Shown piece by piece: positions 51,045 to 59,460 of a stretch of 64,000 nucleotides of DNA. The translations under genes were made by a program, and so were the position numbers. The DNA lies in assembly GCF_026341815.1 (NCBI RefSeq), contig NZ_JAPENX010000002.1:682001-746000 (forward strand), read 5' to 3'. The notes below the pieces were generated by a model that made no database searches, was not told where the DNA came from, and worked only from the letters and a program-made list of their open reading frames with translations. The DNA is from Streptomyces sp. NBC_00572 (GTDB lineage Bacteria > Actinomycetota > Actinomycetes > Streptomycetales > Streptomycetaceae). Position 1 is the stretch's first letter. Every line of letters starts with the position of its first letter.

Positions 51045-51091
51045 CTTTCGGTCCGGTGGACGAGGGGGGTTCGTGACGGTCGGGGCGCGTC

Positions 51092-51652
51092 TCAGCGCGG
51101 GGCGGCGAGTCGGTGGAGGGTGGCGAGGACGTCGTCGAGCCAGGCGAGCGTCATCCGTTCGTACGCGATGCCGCCGCGCAGCACGACGTGCTGGAGCTCT
51201 CTCCCCGCGTCGGGCGCCTCCGGCTCCGCTTCGGCCGGCGGGAAGTCGCGTTCCTCGCCGGCGAGGTAGTGGGCGAGCCGCTCCGCGTGGGTGCGCCGGT
51301 GCCGCTCCACCTCGTCGATCAGCGCCGCCGGGTCGTCGAAGGCCGCGCCGCGGATCTTCACGGCGAGGTCGTGCCGGAGGCTCTCGGGCTCGACGGGCTC
51401 GTGCAGCCAGCTGGACAGGGCGGCCCGTCCCAGGTCCGCGACGGAGTACTCCTTCTTGTCCGGGCGGCCGTGCTGCGGCACGTCCCGGACGTCGACCCAG
51501 CCGTCGTTCTCCATCCGCTTGAGCACGCGGTAGATCTGCTGATGGCTGGCGGTCCAGAAGTAGCCGATGGACCGCTCGAATCGCCGGGCCAGCTCGTAGC
51601 CGGATCCGGGCTTCTCAAGGAGGGACACAAGAATCGCGTGTTCGATCGCCAC
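51092..51652 (-). CDS. PadR-family transcriptional regulator
   Basis: A 186-residue PadR protein. The winged helix is AIEHAILVSLLEKPGSGYELARRFERSIGYFWTASHQQIYRVLKRMENDGWV with wing KKEYSVADLGRAAL, followed by the Vir_act_alpha_C dimerisation part. GTG at 51652 is used because AGAAGG precedes it at eight bases; an upstream TTG would fall inside the operator palindrome. PadR proteins repress neighbouring detoxification or catabolic genes; here the acyl-CoA dehydrogenase is next. Confidence 0.9.
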   Translation of the reverse strand: MAIEHAILVSLLEKPGSGYELARRFERSIGYFWTASHQQIYRVLKRMENDGWVDVRDVPQHGRPDKKEYSVADLGRAALSSWLHEPVEPESLRHDLAVKIRGAAFDDPAALIDEVERHRRTHAERLAHYLAGEERDFPPAEAEPEAPDAGRELQHVVLRGGIAYERMTLAWLDDVLATLHRLAAPR

Positions 51653-51665
51653 ACCCGGAATCCTT

Positions 51666-51685
51666 CTATGCAACTCGTTGCATAG
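51666..51685. promoter_or_regulatory. PadR operator
   Basis: CTATGCAACTCGTTGCATAG is a perfect palindrome with 9-bp arms, 13 bases before the padR start. It contains ATGC-N8-GCAT, the recognised PadR box form. It should repress padR and the co-directional acyl-CoA dehydrogenase gene. Confidence 0.82.
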
Positions 51686-51737
51686 GCAAGCCCACCCGCC
51701 CGGGTGAGACGCGGCTCACCGCGGACGGGCGCGGTCA

Positions 51738-52829
51738 CTACCGGGCGAGGTCCGCGCGGCGGAGCATCGCCAGGCGGCTCGCCGTCCGGTCCAGATCGCG
51801 CAGGAGGGCGGAGTCCTCGGGCAGCCCGGCCAGCGGGTCGGCGCCGATCAGGAACAGGCGTATGTCGCGGTCGCAGCAGACGTCCACCAGGTTGGCGAAG
51901 CGCTGCCGGCCGTCCGACGTGCACGAGGCCAGCGGGGGTACGCCGTCCAGGACCAGGGTGCCGAAACGCTCGGCGAGGGCCAGGTAGTCGGGCACCGCGG
52001 TGGTGCCCTCGCAGAGCGTGTCGAAGCCGAACCACACCAGGTCGGCGCGGGCGGCCTTGGCGGGCAGGTCGCGGTGGTGCGCGGGCACGAGGGCGGCCTC
52101 ACCGGGCCGCGGCGCGTCCAGTCCCGGTTCGTCTCGCAGGGCTTCGGCCCCGTCCGCCAGGCACGCCCCTTCCGCGAACCTCGGTGAGTCGTGGGACGGC
52201 GACGGTCGGCGTCGGAAGTCCGTCGGGCCGGACACGTCGAGGACGTCCATCCGCTCCTCGATCCGCTGGATCGTGGGCTCGAAGAGGTGGTGGTACAGCG
52301 GGTCGGGCATCAGGCCGGCGGGCGGGTAGTTGGAGGTGGTCACGAGGGTGACGTGCCGGTCGAGGAGCGTCCGGAAGAGGCGGGCGACGAGCATCGCGTC
52401 GCCCGCGTCATGGGCGTGGAACTCGTCGAAGACGAGGAGCCGGCAGTCGCCGAGCAGCTCGTCGACGGCACGGTCGACGGCGCTGTGCCCACCCTCGTGG
52501 TTCCGGCCTTCTTGGGCCACGCCGTCGTGCAGGGCGCGGAAGAAGTCGTGGAAGTGCAGTCGCCGCTTGCGGGCGATCGGCAGCCCGTCGAAGAAGGTGT
52601 CCACGAGCCAGCTCTTGCCGCGCCCGACCGGGCCCCACACGTAGAGGTTGCGTGGCGAGGGGCGGGAGCGGCGGAACAGGCCGCCGGTCACCGCAAGTTC
52701 GGCGGCGAGCAGGCTGAGCCGCTCGGCGGCCTGCTCCTGCGCTGCGGAGAGGGTGAAACCCCGCTGGTCGGCGGTCTGTTGGAAGTGGCGTCGCATCGCC
52801 GCGCATTGCTGGCGCATCGTGTGATTCAC
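51738..52829 (-). CDS. zapE: AFG1/ZapE-family ATPase
   Basis: A 363-residue ATPase of the AFG1/ZapE type. Walker A is LYVWGPVGRGKSWLVDTF, followed by RKRRLHFHDFFRALHDGV; Walker B is CRLLVFDEFHAHDAGDAMLVARL and sensor 1 VTTSNYPPAGLMP. In Escherichia coli ZapE binds FtsZ and the mitochondrial relative handles protein quality; the role in Streptomyces is unclear. GTG start in a short palindromic stretch; an ATG four codons later is possible. Confidence 0.9.
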   Translation of the reverse strand: MNHTMRQQCAAMRRHFQQTADQRGFTLSAAQEQAAERLSLLAAELAVTGGLFRRSRPSPRNLYVWGPVGRGKSWLVDTFFDGLPIARKRRLHFHDFFRALHDGVAQEGRNHEGGHSAVDRAVDELLGDCRLLVFDEFHAHDAGDAMLVARLFRTLLDRHVTLVTTSNYPPAGLMPDPLYHHLFEPTIQRIEERMDVLDVSGPTDFRRRPSPSHDSPRFAEGACLADGAEALRDEPGLDAPRPGEAALVPAHHRDLPAKAARADLVWFGFDTLCEGTTAVPDYLALAERFGTLVLDGVPPLASCTSDGRQRFANLVDVCCDRDIRLFLIGADPLAGLPEDSALLRDLDRTASRLAMLRRADLAR

Positions 52830-52874
52830 ACGCGGCGACGCTAGCAGCGGGCCCGGAGGCGCCCGCCGCCAGGT

Positions 52875-54701
52875 TCACCTCCGATCGGCGGCCTTGTCGA
52901 GTTCCTCGTCGAGGGCCATCGCCGCGGTGATGAGAGCGAGGTGGGTGAACGCCTGGGGGAAGTTGCCGAGTTGTTCGCCGGTGCGTCCGATCTCCTCGGC
53001 GAAGAGTCCGACGTGGTTGGCGTACGTGAGCATCTTGTCCATGGCGTAGCGGGCCTGGTCGAGGCGGCCTGCCCGGGCGAGTGCCTCGACGTAGAGGAAG
53101 CTGCAGAGCGAGAAGGTGCCCTCGGAGCCGCGCAGCCCGTCGGGGGACGCCTCGGGGTTGTAGCGGTAGACGAGGCTGTCGGTGACGAGTTCGCGGTCCA
53201 TCGCGTCCAGGGTGGACAGCCACGAGGGCGCCCTGGGCGAGATGAAGCCGACGAGGGGCATGAGCAGCAGCGACGCGTCGAGCACCTCGCTGTCGTAGTG
53301 CTGGACGAAGGCCTTCCGCTCGGGGTTCCAGCCCCGCTCCATCACCTGGACGAGGATCGCGTCGCGCTGCGCGGTCCAGCGCGGGACATCGGCGGGACGG
53401 GCGTACTCGGTGGCGAGACGGATGCCGCGGTCGAGGGCGACCCAGCACATCATCCGGCTGTAGGTGAAGTCCTTGCGGCCGCCGCGGGTCTCCCAGATGC
53501 CCTCGTCGGGGCGGTCCCAGTTGTCGCAGAGCCAGTCGAGGAGTGCGGAGAACCCCTTCCATCCCTCGTAACCGGCGAGTTCGGCGAGGTCCGGGGAGTG
53601 GGTCATCGCGTAGGCGAACTCGCCGTAGATGTCGAGCTGGAGCTGGTCGGCGGCCCCGTTCCCGGCCCGTACGGGGTAGGAGTCGCGGTACCCGGACAGG
53701 TGCGGCAGGACCTCCTCGGTCAGATGGGGGTCGCCGTCGACCCGGTACATGATCTGCATCGGCTCACTGCCGGGCGGGCGCGGGGCGCGGCCGCGGCCGC
53801 CGAGCCAGCGACGGAAGGCGTCGGCCTCCTCGATGTACCCGAGGTCGAGCAGGACCCGCACCGAGAAGGACGCGTCACGGATCCAGGTGTAGCGGTAGTC
53901 CCAGTTCCGCTCGCCGCCGACCTGCTCGGGGAGCCCCATGGTGGGGGCGGCGATCGGGGCGCCGGAAGGGGCGTAGATGAGCAGCTTGAGCGTGATGGCC
54001 GAGCGGTTGACCATGCTCTGCCAGCGACCCCGGTAGCGGCACCGGCGGATCCATCCGTGCCAGAAGACGCGGGTCTCCTCCAGCGCCGCCTCAACGGCCT
54101 CCTCGGCGGCCGGCTCGGGGGCGGCGGCTCCCGGGGAGGAGGTTTCGAGGACGATTCCGGCGGTCTGGCCGTGCCGGAGGGTGACGGTGGCACGCACGTC
54201 CTGCCCGTCGCCTTCCAGAGGGACGGAGCTCCGCAGGTGGACGTCGAGGTCGGGGCCGTGGAAGGTGGCGGTGGCGCCGTCGAGCGTGAGGGTGTGCGGC
54301 GCGCGCCCGTAGTCGAAGCGCGGCCGGCACGCGACGTCGAAGGTGAGGGTGCCGCGCACCACCCGCAGGGCGCGTACGAGGCGGTGCCGGTCGGTGGGCA
54401 GGTCCGGCCGGTCGTTCACCGGCATGAAGTCGACCACCTCGCCCACCCCCTCCGGGGTGAGGAACCTGGTGATCAGGACGGCCGTGTCGGGCAGGTAGAG
54501 CTGGCGGACGGTCACGTCGTCGTGGGCGGGAGCGATGGTGAAGTGGCCGCCGCGCTCCTGGTCAAGCAGCGAGGCGAAGATGCTCGGAGAGTCGAACCGG
54601 GGTGCGCAGAACCAGTCGACCGCGCCCTCGGCGGAGATCAGTGCGGCGGTCTGCAGGTCGCCGATCAGTCCGTGGTTGGCGATCGGGGGGTACTCGGGCA
54701 C
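52875..54701 (-). CDS. Glycoside hydrolase family 15 (glucoamylase/trehalase-like)
   Basis: A 608-residue GH15 enzyme. An N-terminal beta-sandwich domain (IANHGLIGDLQTAALISAEGAVDWFCAPRFDSPSIFASLL) precedes the (alpha/alpha)6 catalytic barrel with NRSAITLKLLIYAPSGAPIAAPTMGLPEQVGG, NWDYRYTWIRDASFSVR and the late SEGTFSLCSFLYVEALARAG. GH15 enzymes release glucose from alpha-glucans or trehalose; actinobacterial members of this form are often trehalases. No signal peptide, so intracellular. GTG at 54701 has GAGG six bases before it. Confidence 0.92.
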   Translation of the reverse strand: MPEYPPIANHGLIGDLQTAALISAEGAVDWFCAPRFDSPSIFASLLDQERGGHFTIAPAHDDVTVRQLYLPDTAVLITRFLTPEGVGEVVDFMPVNDRPDLPTDRHRLVRALRVVRGTLTFDVACRPRFDYGRAPHTLTLDGATATFHGPDLDVHLRSSVPLEGDGQDVRATVTLRHGQTAGIVLETSSPGAAAPEPAAEEAVEAALEETRVFWHGWIRRCRYRGRWQSMVNRSAITLKLLIYAPSGAPIAAPTMGLPEQVGGERNWDYRYTWIRDASFSVRVLLDLGYIEEADAFRRWLGGRGRAPRPPGSEPMQIMYRVDGDPHLTEEVLPHLSGYRDSYPVRAGNGAADQLQLDIYGEFAYAMTHSPDLAELAGYEGWKGFSALLDWLCDNWDRPDEGIWETRGGRKDFTYSRMMCWVALDRGIRLATEYARPADVPRWTAQRDAILVQVMERGWNPERKAFVQHYDSEVLDASLLLMPLVGFISPRAPSWLSTLDAMDRELVTDSLVYRYNPEASPDGLRGSEGTFSLCSFLYVEALARAGRLDQARYAMDKMLTYANHVGLFAEEIGRTGEQLGNFPQAFTHLALITAAMALDEELDKAADRR

Positions 54702-54880
54702 GAGCGACCTCGATTCTCCCGCGGCTCCGTGCCTTCGGCGCCACTCCTCGCGTCCACGCAAGCCGCAGCCGGCCGCGACGGCAAGGCGAGGGGGCCGACC
54801 GGGCGAATCCCGCCGGCGCCCGCACGCATCCGCGCACCCATGGGCGTCCACGTGCACCCTTGCACTCCCTTCCCCGCTGT

Positions 54881-54892
54881 CCGACCGGTCGG
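54881..54892. promoter_or_regulatory. TetR-like palindrome upstream of the serine hydrolase gene
   Basis: CCGACCGGTCGG is a perfect 12-bp palindrome 40 bases before the serine hydrolase start, in the 231-bp divergent gap with the GH15 gene. ACCGACCGGT-type sequences are common sites of TetR-family repressors, but no TetR gene is in the window. Confidence 0.35.
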
Positions 54893-54932
54893 TATGTTGC
54901 TTCCGACTGCCGGGCACCCCTTGGAGGACGTC

Positions 54933-56096
54933 ATGCAAGAGACCCCCTCGATCGCAGGGCACTGCGACCCCCGCTTCACCGTCGTACGGGACGCCTTCGA
55001 GGCCAACTTCCGTACGCGGGACGAGCTCGGGGCCGCCGTGACGGTCCAGGTCCACGGCGAGACCGTGGTCGATCTGTGGGGCGGCTGGGCGGACGCCGCC
55101 CGCACGCGCCGCTGGGAGCGCGACACCGTGGTCAACGTGTGGTCCACGACCAAGGGGGTGACCGCCCTCTGCGCGCATCTGCTCGCGGACCGCGGACTGC
55201 TCGACCTGGACGCCCCGGTGGCCTCGTACTGGCCCGAGTTCGCCGCCGCCGGCAAGGAGAAGCTCCCCGTACGCCATCTCCTCTCCCACCGCGCCGGGCT
55301 GGCCGGCCTGCGCGAGCCGCTGCCGCTCGCGGAGTTCTACGACTGGGAGGTGACGACCGCCCGGCTCGCGGCGACGGAGCCCTGGTGGGAACCCGGCACC
55401 CGGTCCGGCTACCACGCCATGACGTACGGCTTCCTGGTCGGCGAGGTGATCCGGCGCATCACCGGACGACTCCCCAGCAGCTTCCTCCGCGAGGAGATCA
55501 CCGGACCCCTCGACATCGACTTCACCATCGGCCTGCCGGAGAAGGAGTCCGCCCGGGCGGCGGAGCTCGTCCACCCCCGCACCTCGTCGGCGAGCGAACA
55601 GGCGGCGGTCTTCGCCCAGTTGGAGCCCGCCGCCCAGGCCGCCCTGGCCAACCCGCTCGTCGGCGCCGAGCAGGCCAACAGCCCCGAGTGGCGGGCCGCC
55701 GAGCTGCCCGCGGCCAACGGCCACGGGACGGCCCGGGCGGTCGCCCAGCTGTACGGCGTCTTCGCCGCGCGCGGCCGGGCCGGTGAGCACCGGATCCTCT
55801 CCGAACCGGCCGCCGAGAGGGCCCGCGAGGGGCAGGGCGCCTGCCGGGACCTGGTCCTGGGCGCGGGCTTCGCCCACGACACGGAGTGCGCGCTCGGGCT
55901 CTGGCTCAGCGGCCCCAACGCCTCGTACGGCCCCAATCCCCGCGCCTTCGGCCACGACGGCTTCGGCGGCTCCTGCGGACTCGCGGACCCGGAAGCGGGG
56001 GTCTCCCTGGGGTACGTCATGAACCGCATGGGCCCCCACATCGCGGACGACCCCCGCAAGACGGCCCTGGTCGAGGCGGTGTACGCGGCGCTCTGA
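54933..56096 (+). CDS. Serine hydrolase, esterase/beta-lactamase family
   Basis: A 387-residue protein of the class C beta-lactamase-like esterase group (EstB type). SxxK is STTK in VNVWSTTKGVTALCAHLL, the tyrosine motif is SGYHAMTYGFLVGEVIRRI, and the third motif is GHDGFGGSCGLADPEAGVSLGYVMNRMG. ATG at 54933 follows TTGGAGGACGTC. There is no signal peptide. Enzymes of this group hydrolyse short esters or act as acyltransferases; the substrate is unknown. Confidence 0.9.
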   Translation: MQETPSIAGHCDPRFTVVRDAFEANFRTRDELGAAVTVQVHGETVVDLWGGWADAARTRRWERDTVVNVWSTTKGVTALCAHLLADRGLLDLDAPVASYWPEFAAAGKEKLPVRHLLSHRAGLAGLREPLPLAEFYDWEVTTARLAATEPWWEPGTRSGYHAMTYGFLVGEVIRRITGRLPSSFLREEITGPLDIDFTIGLPEKESARAAELVHPRTSSASEQAAVFAQLEPAAQAALANPLVGAEQANSPEWRAAELPAANGHGTARAVAQLYGVFAARGRAGEHRILSEPAAERAREGQGACRDLVLGAGFAHDTECALGLWLSGPNASYGPNPRAFGHDGFGGSCGLADPEAGVSLGYVMNRMGPHIADDPRKTALVEAVYAAL

Positions 56097-56727
56097 CATC
56101 GGGCTACGACGGGAACCGGACACCCGGACCACCCGGACGGAGGGCACGATTCCGGCATTGAGGGGCGTCCACGGCTGTACCACGGGGCCGTGGGCGCCCT
56201 TCTCTCCGCCGGTGAGGAGACCCCCTCACGCTCCCCGTTCCCGACCGAGGACGCGGCCGGATCTGTGCGCGCGCTACGCCCCGGCGAGCGTCCGGGGATC
56301 CGCCGGTCGGACAGTTCGCGACGGCGGGGCGCGAGGTGCGGGAGCGGGTCGACCCGGCGGGTTGAACTGGGGAATCGGTACACAACGTTCCGCTTTCTCG
56401 ACCCCCTACATCTCCGTCAACTCGGCTCACCACAAGGGGCTCTAAAACCGCGTCAGCACATTTCCGCAAGCGTTTGCGTGACCACGCTCGGCCGCGCCCC
56501 TCGCGACCCTTCTCCCGCACCGATGGACACCCGCCACCCCTTGGACCACATGAACGCGCGTAGATAGGCCGAAAGGCGTCCTTGTCGCCAGGCCGCCCGG
56601 ATTCGAGGATTCCCCTGTCGAGATTGACAGGTCCATGGCGAGTCGACTCCCTCGCTCCGGATCCGCCCGCTCGGCGCCAAGGGATCGCCCACCCAGCGGT
56701 TCCCCCACTCCCCCACCGGAGGATCCA
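56097..56727. other. 631-bp gap upstream of the secreted protease
   Basis: I see no convincing gene; open frames here have codon use unlike neighbouring genes. It contains the LacI-type palindrome at 56465-56478 in a stretch richer in A and T (about 56380-56480), and short G/C palindromes near 56180. The protease promoter and its developmental or nutritional control probably lie here. Confidence 0.6.
56465..56478. promoter_or_regulatory. LacI-type palindrome upstream of the protease gene
   Basis: CGCAAGCGTTTGCG matches its complement at 12 of 14 positions and has the central CG and AAGCGTTTGC core typical of LacI/CcpA-like operators. It lies 250 bases before the protease start. Confidence 0.45.
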
Positions 56728-57645
56728 GTGAACCTCAAGCGTCTGTCCCCCCTCGGCGGCGCGGCCAAGGGCGCACGGCTGATCGCCGTGGCCTCCGCGC
56801 TGGTCGCCGCCTCAGCGCTTGCCGTCCCCGCCTCGTCCGCCGCCACGGCCGTGGAAGGCCGGGCCACCGCCTCCCAGCTCGCCGCAGCCGACCAGGCCGT
56901 ACGCGGAGCCGACGTGCCCGGCACCGCGTGGTACACCGACCAGGCGACCGGGAAGGTCGTCCTCACCGCCGACTCCACCGTCTCCGCCGCCGAGATCGCC
57001 AAGATCAGGACGGCGGCCGGCGACCGCGCCGCCAACCTGGAGATCAAGCGGACGTCCGGCACGTTCAACAAGCTCATCGCGGGCGGCCAGGCCATCTACG
57101 CGGGCGGTGGGCGCTGCTCGCTCGGCTTCAACGTCCGCAGCGGCTCGACCTACTACGTCCTGACGGCCGGTCACTGCACCAACATCGGCAGCACCTGGTA
57201 CACCAACTCGGCCAACACCACGGTGCTCGGCACCCGGGCCGGCACCAGCTTCCCGACCAACGACTACGGCATCATCCGCCACTCCAACGCCTCGGCGGCG
57301 GACGGCCGGGTCTACCTCTACAACGGCACCTACCGTGACATCACCGGCGCGGGCAACGCCTCCGTCGGCCAGTCCGTACAGCGCAGCGGCAGCACCACCG
57401 GTCTGCACGGCGGAACGGTCACCGGCCTCAACGCGACCGTCAACTACGGCGGCGGCGACATCGTCTACGGCCTGATCCAGACCAACGTCTGCGCCGAGCC
57501 GGGTGACAGCGGCGGCGCGCTCTTCTCCGGCACCACGGCCCTCGGCCTCACCTCCGGCGGCAGCGGCAACTGCTCCAGCGGCGGCACCACCTTCTTCCAG
57601 CCGGTGACGGAGGCGCTGAGCGCGTACGGCGTGAGCGTCTTCTAA
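56728..57645 (+). CDS. Secreted S1-family serine protease (streptogrisin/alpha-lytic type)
   Basis: A 305-residue preproprotease. A signal peptide (ARLIAVASALVAASALAVPASSA) is followed by a propeptide of about 80 residues (TAVEGRATASQL to NLEIKRTSGTF). The mature chymotrypsin-like domain has His in VLTAGHCTNIG, Asp in TNDYGIIRH and Ser in CAEPGDSGGALFSG. Disulfides are expected (RCSLGF with AGHC; VCAEPG with NCSSGG). No C-terminal binding domain. GTG at 56728 follows CGGAGGATC. An extracellular degradative enzyme. Confidence 0.94.
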   Translation: MNLKRLSPLGGAAKGARLIAVASALVAASALAVPASSAATAVEGRATASQLAAADQAVRGADVPGTAWYTDQATGKVVLTADSTVSAAEIAKIRTAAGDRAANLEIKRTSGTFNKLIAGGQAIYAGGGRCSLGFNVRSGSTYYVLTAGHCTNIGSTWYTNSANTTVLGTRAGTSFPTNDYGIIRHSNASAADGRVYLYNGTYRDITGAGNASVGQSVQRSGSTTGLHGGTVTGLNATVNYGGGDIVYGLIQTNVCAEPGDSGGALFSGTTALGLTSGGSGNCSSGGTTFFQPVTEALSAYGVSVF

Positions 57646-57655
57646 GCAGGTTCCC

Positions 57656-57680
57656 GGCCCGGACCCGACCGGTCCGGGCC
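57656..57680 (+). terminator. First terminator after the protease gene
   Basis: GGCCCGGACC and GGTCCGGGCC form a perfect 10-bp stem around CGACC, starting 11 bases after the protease stop. Confidence 0.8.
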
Positions 57681-57690
57681 GTGCACCACA

Positions 57691-57718
57691 GGCCGGCGGC
57701 CCCTGGGGACCGCCGGCC
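57691..57718. terminator. Second stem-loop between protease and thioesterase genes
   Basis: GGCCGGCGG and CCGCCGGCC form a 9-bp stem. It lies ten bases before the convergent thioesterase gene's stop, so it can serve both genes. Confidence 0.7.
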
Positions 57719-57727
57719 CCGCCGCGC

Positions 57728-58186
57728 TCACGGCGCCTTCACGTCCACGCGGATCAACGTCTGCTGGCCGTTGGCGACCAGTCTCCGCGTGCCGTCCGCC
57801 GCGACACCGAACACCTCAAGACCGCAGACGGTCAGAGTCCGCCCGGACTTCAGGACGGTCCCCACCGCCTCAAGGTGGTCGCCGGAGGCCGGCGCCAGGA
57901 GGTTGATCTTGTATTCGACGGTGAGGACCTCGGAGTCCGCCGGGAACAGGGTGTACGCGGCATAGCCGCCGGCGCTGTCCGCGATCGCACTGGTGGCACC
58001 GGCGTGGACGTAGCCGTGCTGTTGGGTGACCTCGGGCCGGGCCGGGAGCACGATGTGCACGCGACCCGGGCCGATGTGGCTCAGCCGGGCCCCGAGGTGG
58101 GCCATCAGCCCCTGCCGGTCGAAACTGTCCTGGACGCGCTTGCGGACCTCGGGGTCCGCCTCTTCCCGCCGCGTCGGGTCCTCCAC
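57728..58186 (-). CDS. PaaI-type hotdog thioesterase
   Basis: A 152-residue hotdog-fold protein. The characteristic HGYVHAGATSAIADSAGGYAAYT helix-loop and the following TVEYKINLLAPASGDHLEAVGTVLKSGRTLTVCGLEVF strands match the PaaI/YdiI thioesterase group, which releases acyl groups from CoA esters. The GTG start is kept. It lies 31 bp after the LysE exporter gene on the same strand and may share its transcript. The acyl substrate is unknown. Confidence 0.88.
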   Translation of the reverse strand: MEDPTRREEADPEVRKRVQDSFDRQGLMAHLGARLSHIGPGRVHIVLPARPEVTQQHGYVHAGATSAIADSAGGYAAYTLFPADSEVLTVEYKINLLAPASGDHLEAVGTVLKSGRTLTVCGLEVFGVAADGTRRLVANGQQTLIRVDVKAP

Positions 58187-58194
58187 GTGTCCTC

Positions 58195-58236
58195 CTCAGC
58201 CGCTCAGGCATTCCGTCTCAGCCGCTCAGGCATTCC
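58195..58236. repeat. 20-bp tandem duplication at the lysE 3' end
   Basis: CTCAGCCGCTCAGGCATTCC is present at 58195-58214 and 58217-58236. The second copy encodes the last six residues and stop of the LysE-type protein; the first is a noncoding duplicate just downstream of the gene. Confidence 0.85.
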
Positions 58237-58847
58237 ATCAGACGTTCCACCAGCAGGAATCCGCCGATGGCGATCATCATGGCACCGGAGACGCGGGTGA
58301 CGGCGCGGGCCGCCGCGGGCCTGGCGCTCAGGACGGTGCGGGCGAGCACGCCGACGGCGAGGTAGACCAGTGCGCAGGCCGTCATGTGGAGCGTGCCGAG
58401 CAGTCCCGTCTGGGCGGCGACGGGCCAGCCGCCCGTGCTGTCGATGAACTGCGGGAACAGCGAGAAGTACAGGATCAGGGCCTTGGGATTCAGGCCGCTG
58501 ATCCCCGCGCCCTTCAGCATGATCCGCCCTCGTGAGGAGGCCATGACCTGTGGGGACGCGCTCGGCACGGCCGGCCGGCGCAGGACGCCCACGCCCAGCC
58601 ACGTCAGATAGGCGGCCCCGGCGACGGTGAGCGCGGTGAGGGCGGTCGCCGAGCCGGCCACGATCACCACCAGACCGGCCACGGCGAGCAGCGTGTATCC
58701 GGCGTATCCCGCTATCAGCCCGGCGACCGCGGGAACGACCGACCGGTCCCGCAGCCCGGCCGAGATCGCGTAGGCCCAGTCCGCGCCCGGCGTGAGCACC
58801 AGCAGCAGATCCACCGCCAGGAATGCCGCCAGCGTCGTCGTGTCCAT
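58218..58847 (-). CDS. LysE-family amino acid exporter
   Basis: A 209-residue RhtB/LysE translocator with five or six membrane segments. The family start (TTLAAFLAVDLLLVLTPGADWAYAISAGLRD) and the conserved GLNPKALILYFSLFPQFID are present. It exports amino acids or related metabolites. ATG at 58847. It is divergent from an Lrp/AsnC gene over 112 bp, the usual arrangement in which the Lrp protein senses the amino acid and activates the exporter. Confidence 0.92.
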   Translation of the reverse strand: MDTTTLAAFLAVDLLLVLTPGADWAYAISAGLRDRSVVPAVAGLIAGYAGYTLLAVAGLVVIVAGSATALTALTVAGAAYLTWLGVGVLRRPAVPSASPQVMASSRGRIMLKGAGISGLNPKALILYFSLFPQFIDSTGGWPVAAQTGLLGTLHMTACALVYLAVGVLARTVLSARPAAARAVTRVSGAMMIAIGGFLLVERLMECLSG

Positions 58848-58945
58848 CGATCGTTCCCTCTCGCGTTTCGTGCTTCGAGAGGGAAGATTAGGACCGATAC
58901 GCCCGAAGGTGTTTCCGCATTTACCCCATGAGTGTGCCTGGAGAG

Positions 58946-58959
58946 GGAGAATATTCTCC
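58946..58959. promoter_or_regulatory. Perfect palindrome at the Lrp gene start
   Basis: GGAGAATATTCTCC is a perfect 14-bp palindrome that ends at the base before the ATG, and its left arm doubles as the ribosome-binding sequence. Lrp proteins bind AT-centred palindromes, so this is a probable autoregulatory site. Confidence 0.7.
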
Positions 58960-59412
58960 ATGGATGCCCTGGACCGGAAGATTCTTACCGAGCTGCAGAT
59001 GGACGGCCGCCTGACGGTGACCGAGCTGGCGGCCCGCGTGCGGCTGAGCGTCTCGCCCTGCCACCGCAGGCTGCGCGACCTCGAACGCGAGGGCGCCATC
59101 CGCGGCTACCGCGCCGTCGTCGACCCGTCGGCGGTCGGGTTGAACTTCGAAGCCCTCGTCTTCGCCACCCTGCGCTGGGAGGACCAGGACACCGTCACGG
59201 CCTTCGAAGAGGCCGTGACGGCCATCCCGCACGTCATCCAGGCCCAGCGCCTCTTCGGCGAGCCCGACTACCTCCTGCGCGTCGCCACCACGGACCTGGT
59301 CGCCTACCAGCAGCTCTACGACCAGCAGCTGGCCAAGCTCCCGGGGGTCCAGCGGCTGACGTCGACCCTCGTCATGAAGAACGTCATCGACGACCGCCCG
59401 TTGCCGGAGTAG
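58960..59412 (+). CDS. Lrp/AsnC-family regulator
   Basis: A 150-residue feast/famine regulator. N-terminal helix-turn-helix: DALDRKILTELQMDGRLTVTELAARVRLSVSPCHRRLRDLEREGAIRGY. The C-terminal RAM domain binds amino acids (FEALVFATLRWEDQDTVTAFEEAV, VIQAQRLFGEPDYLLRVATTDLVAYQQLYDQQL). ATG at 58960 directly abuts the palindrome. Its most likely target is the divergent LysE exporter gene and itself. Confidence 0.93.
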   Translation: MDALDRKILTELQMDGRLTVTELAARVRLSVSPCHRRLRDLEREGAIRGYRAVVDPSAVGLNFEALVFATLRWEDQDTVTAFEEAVTAIPHVIQAQRLFGEPDYLLRVATTDLVAYQQLYDQQLAKLPGVQRLTSTLVMKNVIDDRPLPE

Positions 59413-59460
59413 ACCGTCGCCCCGGCCCCGGCCCCGGCCGTCGCCCTGTCTCGCTCTCGC

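Noticed and set aside
56158..56567. Small plus-strand frames in the gap before the protease.
   Set aside because: Codon third positions are not GC-biased and the products are low-complexity; no ribosome site.
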